A stretch of 64,000 nucleotides of DNA from Cylindrotheca closterium (taxonomy: Eukaryota; Bacillariophyta; Bacillariophyceae; Bacillariales; Bacillariaceae). A program made the translations under genes and the position numbers. The DNA is taken from assembly GCA_933822405.4 (NCBI GenBank), contig CAKOGP040000001.1, forward strand, positions 991,036-1,055,035, read 5' to 3'. Under the pieces are notes generated by a model. The model worked only from the letters and a program-made list of their open reading frames with translations. It was not told the origin of the DNA and ran no database searches. Shown piece after piece: positions 1-9,147 of the stretch; position 1 is the stretch's first letter, and the number at the start of each line of letters is the position of its first letter.

Positions 1-40
1 CATTGCGATCACCTGATTGATTATTGTTTTATGCATATTA

Positions 41-47
41 TATAAAA
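41..47 (+). promoter_or_regulatory. possible TATA box upstream of CWC25
   Basis: TATAAAA lies about 120 bp before the CWC25 start codon, inside an AT-rich stretch. A short pyrimidine-rich CTCG/CTCA repeat follows at about 119-141, near where a 5' UTR would lie. The match is only to the consensus; no transcription start can be seen. Confidence 0.3.
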
Positions 48-167
48 CACAACATTAGTTTACTGTTACTGTGGTGTATCAGTATAACAGCAAGACCAAT
101 AGTTCTACAGTAACTTCCACTCGCTCGCTCACTCACTCACTTTATCCGATCCAACTTAGTAGTCATC

Positions 168-1913
168 ATGGTCCAAGGCTTGGGCTTTTTGAGCAAGAAA
201 TCATGGCACACCAAAAACTTGAACAATCAAGAAAAGGTTTGGATGGCCGAACAAAAGAAACTGGCGGAGGAACAAAAGACCAAGGAACTAGCCAAACAGA
301 TCCAACAAGAACGTGAACAAGATGAAATGGACAAGATTGCTGGCAAGAAATCGACCATGGATCGTGGAATTGATTGGATGTACCAACACACGGCGGGTGC
401 CAGTGAACTTGCCAAGGAAGATGAGGCCAAGAAACAAGAAGAATTCTTAATGGGCAAGGAATTTGTAGCCGAAGCAGGTGCTGCTATGGGGGACTTTGAT
501 AATGGGGATCAAACACAAGGAATTCACAATGTAATGGCTCACCAAGAAGAACAAGAAGCAGCAGCACTGCAGCAGCAGCAACAAAAACAACAACGACAAG
601 AGGATGGACCAGCTGAAGGTCATTACGGACCAAGTGTCAAGGATCGAAACGAATCCTTTCGACAGCGTTTGGAAGATCCCATGTTTGCTGTTTCGAGACA
701 AAGACATGATATTCTTCAAAAGCATGAACATACCAAGGAATTGTATGATAAGGTAGGAGGACCCGTTACTTTGACGAGGAAGCGGGACGAGAAGGAGGAT
801 GACGAGAAGGAGGATAGAGCCAAGAGCCGAAAGAAGGAGAAAAAAAGAAAACGACACAACGACGACGAAGAAGGTGATGATAATGATCGAAGACGTCGAA
901 AGAAGAGTGATCGCAAAAAGCACAAGAAATCTAGTCGTCATCGTCGATCCTCTCGAAAAAGATCTCTTTCGAGAAGTCGGTCCAGAAGTCCATCTAGTGC
1001 TTCAGCAGATAGTGGGAGAAGTAGCAATCGAGAGCATCGCCGGGATCGCCATGATGATCGACGTCGCCACGATGATCGTCGCAGAGATGAGCGTCGTCCT
1101 CGCAGCACAAGTCGCGATCGGGATCAGAAGCGAGGAGACTATGGTGATGAAGATCGTGGTCACTACAGTAGGGATCACAGATCTTCACATCGTCGTCGGG
1201 ATGATTACAATGATGATCGCTCTCCCAACGAAAGACCTAGGGGGCGAGATTACGTCCGGAATGACCGATATGATGGAGAAAGCAGGAGAAGATCCTACAA
1301 AAGTGGTGACAACAACAATAATGATGACTTTGATGGACGTCGTCGCCATTATCGGAATGATAAAGACGATCGAAAGCATGTTGCCTCCAGTCGACGGTCA
1401 ACGGATTACAACGCGTCCAAGCCAACTCCACCATCGGCAGAAGCAGCAGCGACTAGAGACAATCCAGAAGGAAATTCGGGCAGTAGCAGTAGTAAAAGAC
1501 CACCAGACGACAGCAAGTATGGACTGCAAGGTTCCAGGAAGAAGCAGTTAAACTCTTCGGATTTGGGTCCCAACCAAGACTTGTTGAGGAAAAAGAGGCT
1601 TGCCCAAGAAGCGGAACGTCAACGAATCAAAGAATTGGCTTCCACCCGCCGCAGAAGAACAGGAGATGAAAGAGCCCGGGCAATTGAGGAGATGCAACAA
1701 GATGCAATCCGGAAGGAAGAACGGGCTCGAATAGTTGCCAGCAATCGAACTAAGGGAGGCGACCAAGACGAACACCTGGCGAATAAGGGCGGGGCTTCCT
1801 TTATTACCGAAATGACCAAGGCAACTCATGGTATCGGTGGGGATGTTTCGTTGTCGGAACGATTGCGACAAAATCGGCATACCAATCAACGATCTCACGA
1901 GTCGTTCCTTTAA
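168..1913 (+). CDS. CWC25: pre-mRNA splicing factor CWC25 homolog
   Basis: Single-exon gene for 581 residues. Residues 6-45 match the Cir_N domain of CWC25 (LSKKSWHTKN, then a Lys/Glu/Gln-rich helix), followed by a DWMYQ motif near residue 69 and a LMGKEF motif near residue 93, in the order known from CWC25/CCDC49. The middle (about residues 200-430) is a long Arg/Ser/Asp/Lys-rich low-complexity stretch of the SR-like kind. The C-terminal part (about 500-581) is again conserved-looking, with a RLAQEAERQRIKEL helix. In yeast and humans CWC25 joins the catalytically activated spliceosome just before the first transesterification; the same nuclear role is inferred here. The start is the first ATG and is supported by the domain beginning at once. 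It converges with the FG-GAP gene, leaving about 100 bp between stop codons. Confidence 0.9.
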   Translation: MVQGLGFLSKKSWHTKNLNNQEKVWMAEQKKLAEEQKTKELAKQIQQEREQDEMDKIAGKKSTMDRGIDWMYQHTAGASELAKEDEAKKQEEFLMGKEFVAEAGAAMGDFDNGDQTQGIHNVMAHQEEQEAAALQQQQQKQQRQEDGPAEGHYGPSVKDRNESFRQRLEDPMFAVSRQRHDILQKHEHTKELYDKVGGPVTLTRKRDEKEDDEKEDRAKSRKKEKKRKRHNDDEEGDDNDRRRRKKSDRKKHKKSSRHRRSSRKRSLSRSRSRSPSSASADSGRSSNREHRRDRHDDRRRHDDRRRDERRPRSTSRDRDQKRGDYGDEDRGHYSRDHRSSHRRRDDYNDDRSPNERPRGRDYVRNDRYDGESRRRSYKSGDNNNNDDFDGRRRHYRNDKDDRKHVASSRRSTDYNASKPTPPSAEAAATRDNPEGNSGSSSSKRPPDDSKYGLQGSRKKQLNSSDLGPNQDLLRKKRLAQEAERQRIKELASTRRRRTGDERARAIEEMQQDAIRKEERARIVASNRTKGGDQDEHLANKGGASFITEMTKATHGIGGDVSLSERLRQNRHTNQRSHESFL

Positions 1914-2015
1914 AGCTACAGTAACTGAAACTAGAAGCTCGCCGCGTATTGGATTGTCTTTGTTTTCATGAATGATTTGAATGATTTATCTTTAGCAGGA
2001 GTTCTAATAATTTTA

Positions 2016-4385
2016 TCATATGTCAGTACTACGCTTGTCCTTCTTGTTTTCACCAAAACGATTCGATAGGAGCGCTAACAAGAGTCCCATATACAAGAGC
2101 CCCGTCATAATGCGAAGGAAGGCCTTGGATCCAGGATAGACTGACACTTGGTATCCCCAAATGGCATCATGACTCACAACCAAGACATCGGCCGTACCAT
2201 CACCACTCACTTCGGCAATAATGGGGCGTTCAATGGAGGTTTGAGCGAATTCGGCCGATGCCAGCACGCCACCATTCTTGACCGATAGTACCGCCATGCT
2301 GTTCTCACCAGCCAGTAAAATTGGTTGAATTGCTGGACCCACATTCACCGATGGGACTCGTATCAACAAAGCATTATTATCATCGTCCTCATCGTCATCT
2401 TCATCCTTCTCGGCAGACCAAGTGGGAAAGTTTCCAGAATACTGGCTTCCAATCGTTGTCCATTCGCGACGACCTGATCGCCCTTGGAGTCGATGGACCA
2501 TGCCATTGTTGAGGGCCACAATAATGTCCCGAGTATTCTTGCGGCCTGCCAAAGACTCTACAATAATCGGTGCAGTATTGTCCAGGGACATGAGACTTGG
2601 CAGATTAGACACATGGTTCATGTCACCACTGCCACGAGTGGCAGTGCATAGAGAAGTTGAAAAGAGCTCTTCATTGGCTGGCACACCTGACAATGCCATG
2701 GCGTGGCAAATGCGTGGAGCATTTTTCAAGAGCTCTTTCGAGTTGCCCTTATCTTTGAGCTCTCTTCGTTTGTTCAGGACCTTCTCTTGGACATTCTTGA
2801 CCCAATTAGAATTACTGGGAATATCGCCCTTGGCATCCAAGAGAATTTGCACCTGGTCCATGATTCCATCATTATTCAAGTCGGTATACACAGTCTCTTC
2901 CAAGAGGGACATATGACAGATTGGCGATCCATTCTTGAGTGATCTAACCTGCAAACCCTTTCGGGATTGTATGACGAGTGCATTGGGTCGACCAAGGATT
3001 GGATGGAGGTGTTTCGAATGTCGCTTTCTCTTGTGGTTGTTGCGGTGGTCAGTATATTTAGAATCTTCCTTTCTGGTGCTGTGTTTAACGGAATGATGAC
3101 TCCTGTGGTGATCTCTTCGCTTCAAGTCCAAATGAACAGCTTGTACACTGGCATCACGTGGACCCCAGAATGAAAATGGAAGAAGTTCCTTCATGTGGTG
3201 TTTGAGAATGTTATTGCACGTGGGCAAGGCTTCCACAATTCCCATGGGATCATCTGAATCCTTGAGGGAGGGTATCCTTGATCGACGTCGAGCAAATGAA
3301 GTGGTCCCTCTGGTCAGTGGCAGCATCATTTCCATATCGCCAAACAATTCCGCATTGATAAAGTTGTCCCATATTACCTTGCCAGTCAGAGCATCTATTG
3401 TGAGCACAAAGGAGTCACTTCCAGTCTTGTAAAGCCCATCCACGTAGTAGAATCCACTAATGACAATCATTCCGTTCGGAGCACTCGCATGGTGACTGGA
3501 TTGCGCATCCAAAAATTCAATGCTGTATTCTTCCCACAAGGTAAAGTCGGTAACCTTGACACTTGATGGAAGAATGTTTACATTCCACTGTTCTTTGAGT
3601 TGCAAATTAGGCTTTAAGTATCGATTGCGTCGCCTGTTTTCCATTTCCTGTGCAACTTGGTCCGCTGGAATCATTAGGCTGTGCAAAGTGACATCTCCAT
3701 TGGACCACAGTGTAATCAAACTTGGAAGTCCCCCACCAGGAGTCAACATGAATTCCTTGGGATTGTTTTCTTGTTCCTCCGAACCAGCATAATTCAGAAT
3801 ATCGCAAGGGGTGTCGGCAAAACATCGTTCGTCATCTGGACATTCGGAAGATTGTCCTCCGGGACAGGGAGTCCCACACCTTTCCGTCGCATCATGCCAG
3901 TCCTTTCCACAAAAGTAGTGACGATTGGTGTCGTTAATGTCATTGTTATTGACGGCATCGGGATGAACACCCTTCTTCACGCCTGCTTCAGGATCGGCAA
4001 TGACGAGATGTGCTGAAGTCAGCTGCACGGGATACGCATTAGTATCTGTAGAAAAAGTGACGGGTTCTGATGTAAATAGACTCTTTGGTTGAAAAGGTGC
4101 CATAAACGTTCCCACATTCCGTTGGTGGAGTTTCTTCAAGTCAAGAATTTCCAATACCCATTCCTTGTTGTTATCAGGCTTTCGCTTGACCATGGCGAGT
4201 GCTTCATTGACTCCATCGCCATCCACATCCATTGGTGTCAACACCGAGGCCGTTGTTTTGGCGTCTCGAGGAAGGAAAAAGGCAAGACTGACGGTGGCAC
4301 TCAGGGATTCCGAGCTTTCATCGTACGCCATTCGTGAAAGAATCACGAGAAGGATCACCGCAAAAATGTCGCGATTGCGAATCAT
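2016..4385 (-). CDS. FG-GAP repeat membrane protein with a Cys-rich insert
   Basis: Single exon, 789 residues from the ATG at 4385 (an in-frame TTG nine bases upstream is not a plausible start). An N-terminal hydrophobic stretch (IFAVILLVILS) suggests a signal peptide. Calcium-binding-like FG-GAP motifs are visible: DVDGDGVNEAL near residue 50, DLNNDGIMDQV near 505 and EVSGDGTADVLV near 735. They are followed by one C-terminal membrane helix (about 755-775) and a short basic tail. This layout matches plant FG-GAP membrane proteins such as Arabidopsis At3g51050: a lumenal or extracellular beta-propeller anchored by one helix. Residues about 155-193 hold an eight-Cys module starting FCGKDW, of a type I associate with diatom secreted proteins. 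A His/Lys/Arg-rich loop lies near 425-460. The function is unknown; a surface or secretory-pathway location is inferred. Confidence 0.8.
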   Translation of the reverse strand: MIRNRDIFAVILLVILSRMAYDESSESLSATVSLAFFLPRDAKTTASVLTPMDVDGDGVNEALAMVKRKPDNNKEWVLEILDLKKLHQRNVGTFMAPFQPKSLFTSEPVTFSTDTNAYPVQLTSAHLVIADPEAGVKKGVHPDAVNNNDINDTNRHYFCGKDWHDATERCGTPCPGGQSSECPDDERCFADTPCDILNYAGSEEQENNPKEFMLTPGGGLPSLITLWSNGDVTLHSLMIPADQVAQEMENRRRNRYLKPNLQLKEQWNVNILPSSVKVTDFTLWEEYSIEFLDAQSSHHASAPNGMIVISGFYYVDGLYKTGSDSFVLTIDALTGKVIWDNFINAELFGDMEMMLPLTRGTTSFARRRSRIPSLKDSDDPMGIVEALPTCNNILKHHMKELLPFSFWGPRDASVQAVHLDLKRRDHHRSHHSVKHSTRKEDSKYTDHRNNHKRKRHSKHLHPILGRPNALVIQSRKGLQVRSLKNGSPICHMSLLEETVYTDLNNDGIMDQVQILLDAKGDIPSNSNWVKNVQEKVLNKRRELKDKGNSKELLKNAPRICHAMALSGVPANEELFSTSLCTATRGSGDMNHVSNLPSLMSLDNTAPIIVESLAGRKNTRDIIVALNNGMVHRLQGRSGRREWTTIGSQYSGNFPTWSAEKDEDDDEDDDNNALLIRVPSVNVGPAIQPILLAGENSMAVLSVKNGGVLASAEFAQTSIERPIIAEVSGDGTADVLVVSHDAIWGYQVSVYPGSKAFLRIMTGLLYMGLLLALLSNRFGENKKDKRSTDI

Positions 4386-5272
4386 ACTCACCAAATTGTG
4401 GCAGCGAAATGCAGCTGGATTTGAGGGCTGAAGTTGTGTTCTGTTGTATTAGTCAATTGATGGATCTCCTCCTTTCCTCTCATCCAACAAAACTATTGCC
4501 TGCATCCTTCCATCCATGGATTTCCAATGAAATCGGACTACTTCGACCGAAATGGAACTACATATGTCTTCTGTCCAATGAATCAATCAATCAATCGTCA
4601 AACATTCGTTCCACACGGCACGGGTTCATCCCTTTCACCTTGGCTGTTGGCTCTGAAGGTACCAGTACCAGGGACTGATCAAGGCGTTGTTACAAGTACC
4701 CGAGTACCGGCAATGAATGTACCCAACAATCGAAATAGTCGATTAGCTCAAAGGAAGAGCCCACCCCAGCCAGGCACAGATGGCCATACTAGGGCATGAC
4801 CAAAGGGATTGCAACCACGTTGTATCTTGTTTTCATCTGTCCCTGTTGTTGTGGACCCGGCTAGTACTCGTACGCAATTTGCTCCCCACAAAGAACTGTA
4901 CCATGCATGTCATTTGGTGCTCCCAAAACAGGAACCCATTTTCCGCAGGTCTACATGTACCGGTACCGGTACACGTGTACCTGTGCAATAAACAGTAACA
5001 CAAGATTGATTCCAAGGTGTTCCTGCGGCCAAGAGATATTATCGTTTCAATGCGTGATTGGAGATAGATTCTATTTCGTCGGCCCTTCTAGCTTGTGTCC
5101 AGAGCGCTTACTTAACGAGGATATTTTCGAAATCTGGTCAAGGCCGATTACACATTGTTCTCCTTTTTCCAAAGTAGATTACCGGTAGAAGCACATCAGG
5201 ATTGATACAAAAAGCAGCGTTTTCATTCAAGTCCAGTAAAAAATTTTGGCAAGCCGCTGCTTCATACAAAAC
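4386..5272. other. spacer rich in GTAC palindromes
   Basis: An 887-bp divergent spacer between the FG-GAP gene and EGF gene A. It carries ATCA tetranucleotide repeats near 4577-4595, repeated GTAC/GGTACC words at 4657-4725, and an imperfect inverted repeat at 4947-4983 centred on a perfect 16-bp palindrome. The stretch from about 5104 (GCTTACTTAACGA) resembles the sequence at about 8958 upstream of EGF gene B, so the tandem duplication unit probably starts here. No convincing coding sequence is seen. Confidence 0.6.
4947..4983. repeat. GTAC/CCGG inverted repeat
   Basis: The core at 4957-4972 (GTACCGGTACCGGTAC) is a perfect 16-bp palindrome. The flanks AGGTCTACAT and ACACGTGTACCT extend it as an imperfect inverted repeat with a few mismatches. 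Similar words recur in other spacers of this window. Confidence 0.75.
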
Positions 5273-8184
5273 ATGATGATCGTTATTCTTCGCTCCTTGC
5301 GCTTGGCAATCGCAAGCGTTTGTCTACTTGCTGTCGTTGCAGACCAGGCTTATAATGATCGACCATCATTCAGTGAATTTGAGGTTGAATTGTGTGACAT
5401 GCCATGCCAAAATAATGGCAACTGCGTTGCGTTTGACTTGGACAATGACGGAGTTTTGGATCCTCAGTGCCTCTGCAACACGACTTTTCAAGGAGACTTA
5501 TGCGAGACTCCGCGATCTTGTTCCCTTGCGTGCGAGAATGGCGGGACGTGCAGCTTGGGAGATGCTTGGTGGCTTATGGGAGAAGATGGTTCGTTGGGAT
5601 TTATAAAGGAAATACTCTATGGGTGCTCTTTTGAGGGCGTGAGATGCGAATTTCCGCCTCCCGGCATGGATGAACGCTGCGATTGTTCTTTTGGAACAAA
5701 CGGGCCTCTGTGTGAGAATACATGCGATGTTGCCTGTGAAAATGGTGGTGAATGTATCTTCGCGGGATCGGAACAACGTTGCCGGTGTGCTGAAAATTTC
5801 TATGGCGATCAATGTGAGAATGTATGCAGCAAGAGCTGCTTGAACGATGGTTTTTGCCTTGGATACCCTTCCAGCGAAGCCGCTGGTGGATTTGAAGAAC
5901 AATGCCTTTGTCGTGCTGGATTTGAAGGCGAGCAATGCGAGACTGTAACGCCATGCTCAATTTCGTGCCAGAATGAAGGTGTTTGCAAGTTTTCGGAGCA
6001 GCTATTGTTTCAAGAGAATGGAGAGGACGGATTCATTGTTGAGTACTGGCAATCCATCATGGAACGGTGCATCTTCAGAGGCCTTCCTATTTCCGAGTGC
6101 TTTCGACTCCAACAAGAAGAAGTGGCACCTTATTGTGACTGCCCTCCCACCACATTTGGAAATACATGTGAAATCACTTGCGATCTTGATTGCCAAAATG
6201 GTTCTACTTGTCAGTTCCACAACGCACAAAACCAGTTTTGCTCCTGTGAGACTGGCTTTGCCGGTGATTTGTGCCAGTTCGAATGTACAATGGGCTGTGT
6301 CAACGGTGGGTGCAACGCTAACGCTACCGCTCAATGGTGCCAGTGCTCACCCTTCTATGACGGGGATTTTTGTGAGACTGAACGAACTTGTGACAAGACT
6401 TGTTTTAACGATGGAAAATGTGAATTCGACGAGGGATTCCGAGTCTACAGTGAAATGTACTACAAGACGTGCATACATCAAAGCTTTAGTAACTGCCCCG
6501 GACCCGATGACATCCAAAGATGCGCCTGTGCCAAAGACTTTGTTGGAAGTGAGTGCAGTCAGCCGTGTCCGTGCCAAAACGAGGGTAGATGTATCACGAG
6601 GTATTATAGCCGCAAGCTGGAAGATATCGAAGGCGGCAACTATTACAACAACGGCGACGACCAGCCGTACTTTGAAGATAATATTGACGATGAATTCGGC
6701 GGTGACGGTGAGGACTACTACTGCCAATGTCCCTTTGGTTACGGTGGTAAGTGCGCCCAATTTTTCTTTACCTTAACAAGAAAGGAATGTTCTTCTGATT
6801 TTATGAACTACGTCTTCCACAGGTCGGGATTGCCAACTCAAGATGGGTTCAGATAATTGCGATTTCAATTGCGAGAATGGGGTGAGTGATCCTTTTCAGA
6901 TTAGAACTTTGCGAATAGATATACGACGCTCACCTTTCTTCTACTTCTATTAGGGATATTGCCGAGACTACGCTTTCAACGACTGTGTCTGCCCTGAAGG
7001 GTTCACTGGAAGGTCTTGTGAGACCGAGATTGATGCATGTAACAACCAGTGCAAAAATGGTGGTGTTTGTACTACTGATGCTATCAGTACTCAAGGTCTT
7101 GGGAACCGAGCTCTGCAGGGTACCACGCCAACCTTTGCCCCGACTTCTGCCCCAATAATACCGCGACTATTCTCTGGATCTTGCTCTTGTCCAGAAGGCT
7201 ATTCCGGTGACTTTTGTGAACGCAAGGCTTGCGGATCTGGTTACTGCAGTCACGGTGGATCTTGTATCGAGCTACCCTCAGGTCAAACAACTTCCGCTGG
7301 AGACAACTATGTTTGCGATTGCTCCACATCGACCTTGGAGGAAACTGTCGGTATTGGACGCAATTGCGACGCTATTGTGTACTCCACTTGCCCAATACGC
7401 AGCAACGTGAATCCAAATGAAGCATGGTCGTGCGCAGGCTACGGAAAATGCTTCAAGGAAGGTCAAGATTCAATTCCTCAGTGCTCCTGCGACACGACTT
7501 TCACCGGGCCTAGATGTGAATTCGACATCAACGATCCCAAGGACGTGGCATGGAGTGAATGCAGTTTGGAGTGTTCTAACGGCGGTGTCTGTCTGAAGGG
7601 AGCCACCAAACCAATTGCCGATATCTTTATTCCATTCACTGAAGGAACCAAGAAGTCTGGCCTCTTTGACTATCAGACACGACCTGACTTTGAATATTGC
7701 TACTGTCCCGATGGGTTCTTTGGTGTGCAGTGCGATAAGCAATATGATATTTGTGGCAATCGTGAGCACATTTGCTTCCATGGATCGAAATGTGAGAATG
7801 ATGGCGGCGCATGGGGTTGCGATTGCAGAGGGACAGAAAGTGCGGGGCTATATTGTCAGTATAAAGCAACTGACGATTGCGGCGATAGTAATTTGGACAC
7901 CTTCTGTACGAATGAGGCAACTTGTACCTTCGACTTCAGCTCCGATGCATTGTAAGTGTTTATGTCTTGTCATCGAAAACTGCGAAATTATCCATGCTAA
8001 CGGGTGAGTTGTGCACTGATATTTTAGGTGTACATGTGTGGAAGGTTGGGAAGGTACCAAGTGCGAAACCGAAGTCAAACTGGCGGCTCCTTCAGGTGGT
8101 GAAGGTGATTATTCGAGTGCCCCCACTTTGGCTGGAACTTTGCTTTCTGTCTTGTCCGTTGCATTGTTGAGCGCTATCGCTTAG
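5273..8184 (+). CDS. secreted multi-EGF protein, tandem copy A
   Basis: Four exons: 5273-6746, 6823-6881, 6954-7951 and 8028-8184. The introns are 72-76 nt with GT-AG ends, and the frame closes exactly at 895 residues. The ATG at 5273 starts a signal peptide (SLRLAIASVCLLAVVA). About sixteen EGF-like modules follow, recognised by CxNGGxC and CxCxxGFxGxxCE patterns; several carry long insertions before the last cysteines. A Thr/Pro-rich linker (TPTFAPTSAPIIP) lies near residues 560-575. The C terminus (about residue 870 on) is a Ser/Gly/Ala stretch ending in a hydrophobic tail with no cytoplasmic residues, which suggests a GPI anchor. Extracellular adhesion, cell wall or cell-cell contact is inferred. 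Exon structure and sequence match copy B, 3.9 kb downstream. No catalytic domain is seen. Confidence 0.85.
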
Positions 8185-8526
8185 TCGCCTGGAAGGAGCG
8201 CTAACCGATACACATTCAATCCTTTTGAGGATTTGCTGCCTATCAAAGACATATTTTGACCAGATCATTTATTTTAGATTGATTTGGCACATTTTTCATT
8301 GTGTCTGATGGGGTTAGTTAATACTTTCATTTTCTACCAAGTAGGTCTTACAGCCAACAGTATTCAAGTAATTGCATATTGGTACCTGGTACTTCTACAG
8401 CGTAGCACCGACGTAACGGCACAGCATCTGAATCCTACCAGGTACCTGGAATGCGTACTGTACCCTTCAAACGCAACGTAGACAGTAGCAAAAGTTCGAT
8501 CACATTGACTACAGTGGGCATACGGT

Positions 8527-8546
8527 CGAAGGCCGTACGGCCTTCG
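8527..8546. repeat. 20-bp perfect palindrome
   Basis: CGAAGGCCGTACGGCCTTCG reads the same on both strands. It is the first of four inverted repeats clustered within 255 bp. Confidence 0.9.
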
Positions 8547-8660
8547 CCAATAGTCATTGCCCTCCTACGATAGAGAGGCAAGGACAGCTCAGTGGTTTGA
8601 TTTTGATACGTCTATTATCAATATCAATTCATTTTTCTTTCCCACCATCACCCACCCTGT

Positions 8661-8700
8661 TGGGCACCATCGCCTTTCTTCTATGTGGCGATGGTGCCCA
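8661..8700. repeat. hairpin with 14-bp perfect arms
   Basis: The arms at 8661-8674 (TGGGCACCATCGCC) and 8687-8700 are perfectly complementary around a 12-nt pyrimidine-rich loop. No T-run follows, so a bacterial-type terminator does not apply. Confidence 0.9.
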
Positions 8701-8713
8701 GTAGGCAAGCAGG

Positions 8714-8745
8714 TCTCAGAAATCCTGTTTACGGGATTCCTGAGA
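8714..8745. repeat. hairpin with 12-bp arms, one mismatch
   Basis: Arms 8714-8725 and 8734-8745 pair with one mismatch around an 8-nt loop. In a minus-strand transcript the mismatch would become a G-U wobble pair. Confidence 0.75.
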
Positions 8746-8747
8746 TT

Positions 8748-8781
8748 GGTCTTCCGGGTCCCCCTATTGACCCGGAAGACC
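8748..8781. repeat. hairpin with 13-bp perfect arms
   Basis: Arms 8748-8760 (GGTCTTCCGGGTC) and 8769-8781 are perfectly complementary around an 8-nt loop. It begins two bases after the previous hairpin ends, so the two would stack as adjacent stems. Confidence 0.9.
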
Positions 8782-9147
8782 AGCTTCACACCCACCACAA
8801 CCCACCGGTCAGACTCCATGCAGACAGATCCAAGACGAACACCAAGCGGAAGGCGCCAGAAGGCTATCTCAGATAGACTAGTTTAGCCCCCAATCCACGA
8901 TCGATGGGGAGTCAGAGGCTCTGTACGTCGTCAGGTCTCCCTGACTTGATTGTGATGCGCTTACTTAACGAAGTGATTTCAGAACATGTCGAACTGAGTT
9001 TGTACTTATGGTGGACGCGATCGAAATCTGTTTTCGTGGGGTTGTCCTCCTTTTTCAAACCGAAAACACAAACATTGGTGGATTGTAGATCCAACCGCAT
9101 TGTTTTCAAGTCAAGCCTAATTCTGGCAACACGCTTGAAGCTACAAG

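Larger units (their letters stand above)
8185..9147. other. spacer between the EGF copies, with hairpins
   Basis: The first part is the 3' flank of copy A; 8271-8310 (TTTGGCACATTTTT) resembles 12412-12445 after copy B. GGTACC words, including the palindrome CCAGGTACCTGG at 8438-8449, occur at 8380-8465. Four hairpin-forming inverted repeats cluster at 8527-8781. The last 190 bp contain GCGCTTACTTAACGA at about 8958, matching the region upstream of copy A. Short open frames here show no recognisable protein. Confidence 0.6.

Noticed and set aside
447..941. Hydrophobic open frame on the minus strand inside CWC25
   Set aside because: It is the antisense of Lys/Glu/Arg-rich and Gln-rich codons, which read as Leu/Phe/Ser/Val on the other strand.
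799..1551. Long plus-strand frame overlapping CWC25
   Set aside because: It is a +1 shadow of the RS-like region. The CWC25 frame has clear family motifs; this one has none.
4394..4394. Non-ATG starts for several genes (for example TTG at 4394, 5246, 42180 and 57615)
   Set aside because: Nuclear genes should start at ATG; an in-frame ATG a short way downstream fits signal peptides and families better.
4737..4810. tRNA-like stretch (TTAGCTCAAAGGAAGAGC resembles a D-arm)
   Set aside because: No matching T-arm (GGTTCGANNCC) or acceptor-stem pairing follows within a plausible distance.
5973..6776. 267-codon frame inside EGF copy A, and its equivalent at 9944-10615 in copy B
   Set aside because: It overlaps the EGF frame in another phase; its conservation in both copies follows from the duplication, not from coding.
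8687..8700. Bacterial-type terminator at the hairpins
   Set aside because: There is no T-run after the stem, and the genome is eukaryotic.
8661..8781. MITE or other terminal-inverted-repeat transposon
   Set aside because: The arms lie a few bases apart and each hairpin is separate, with no common outer inverted repeat and no target-site duplication that I can find.
8557..8886. 109-codon frame in the spacer between the EGF copies
   Set aside because: It runs through three hairpins, has no homology that I recognise, and has no counterpart upstream of copy A.
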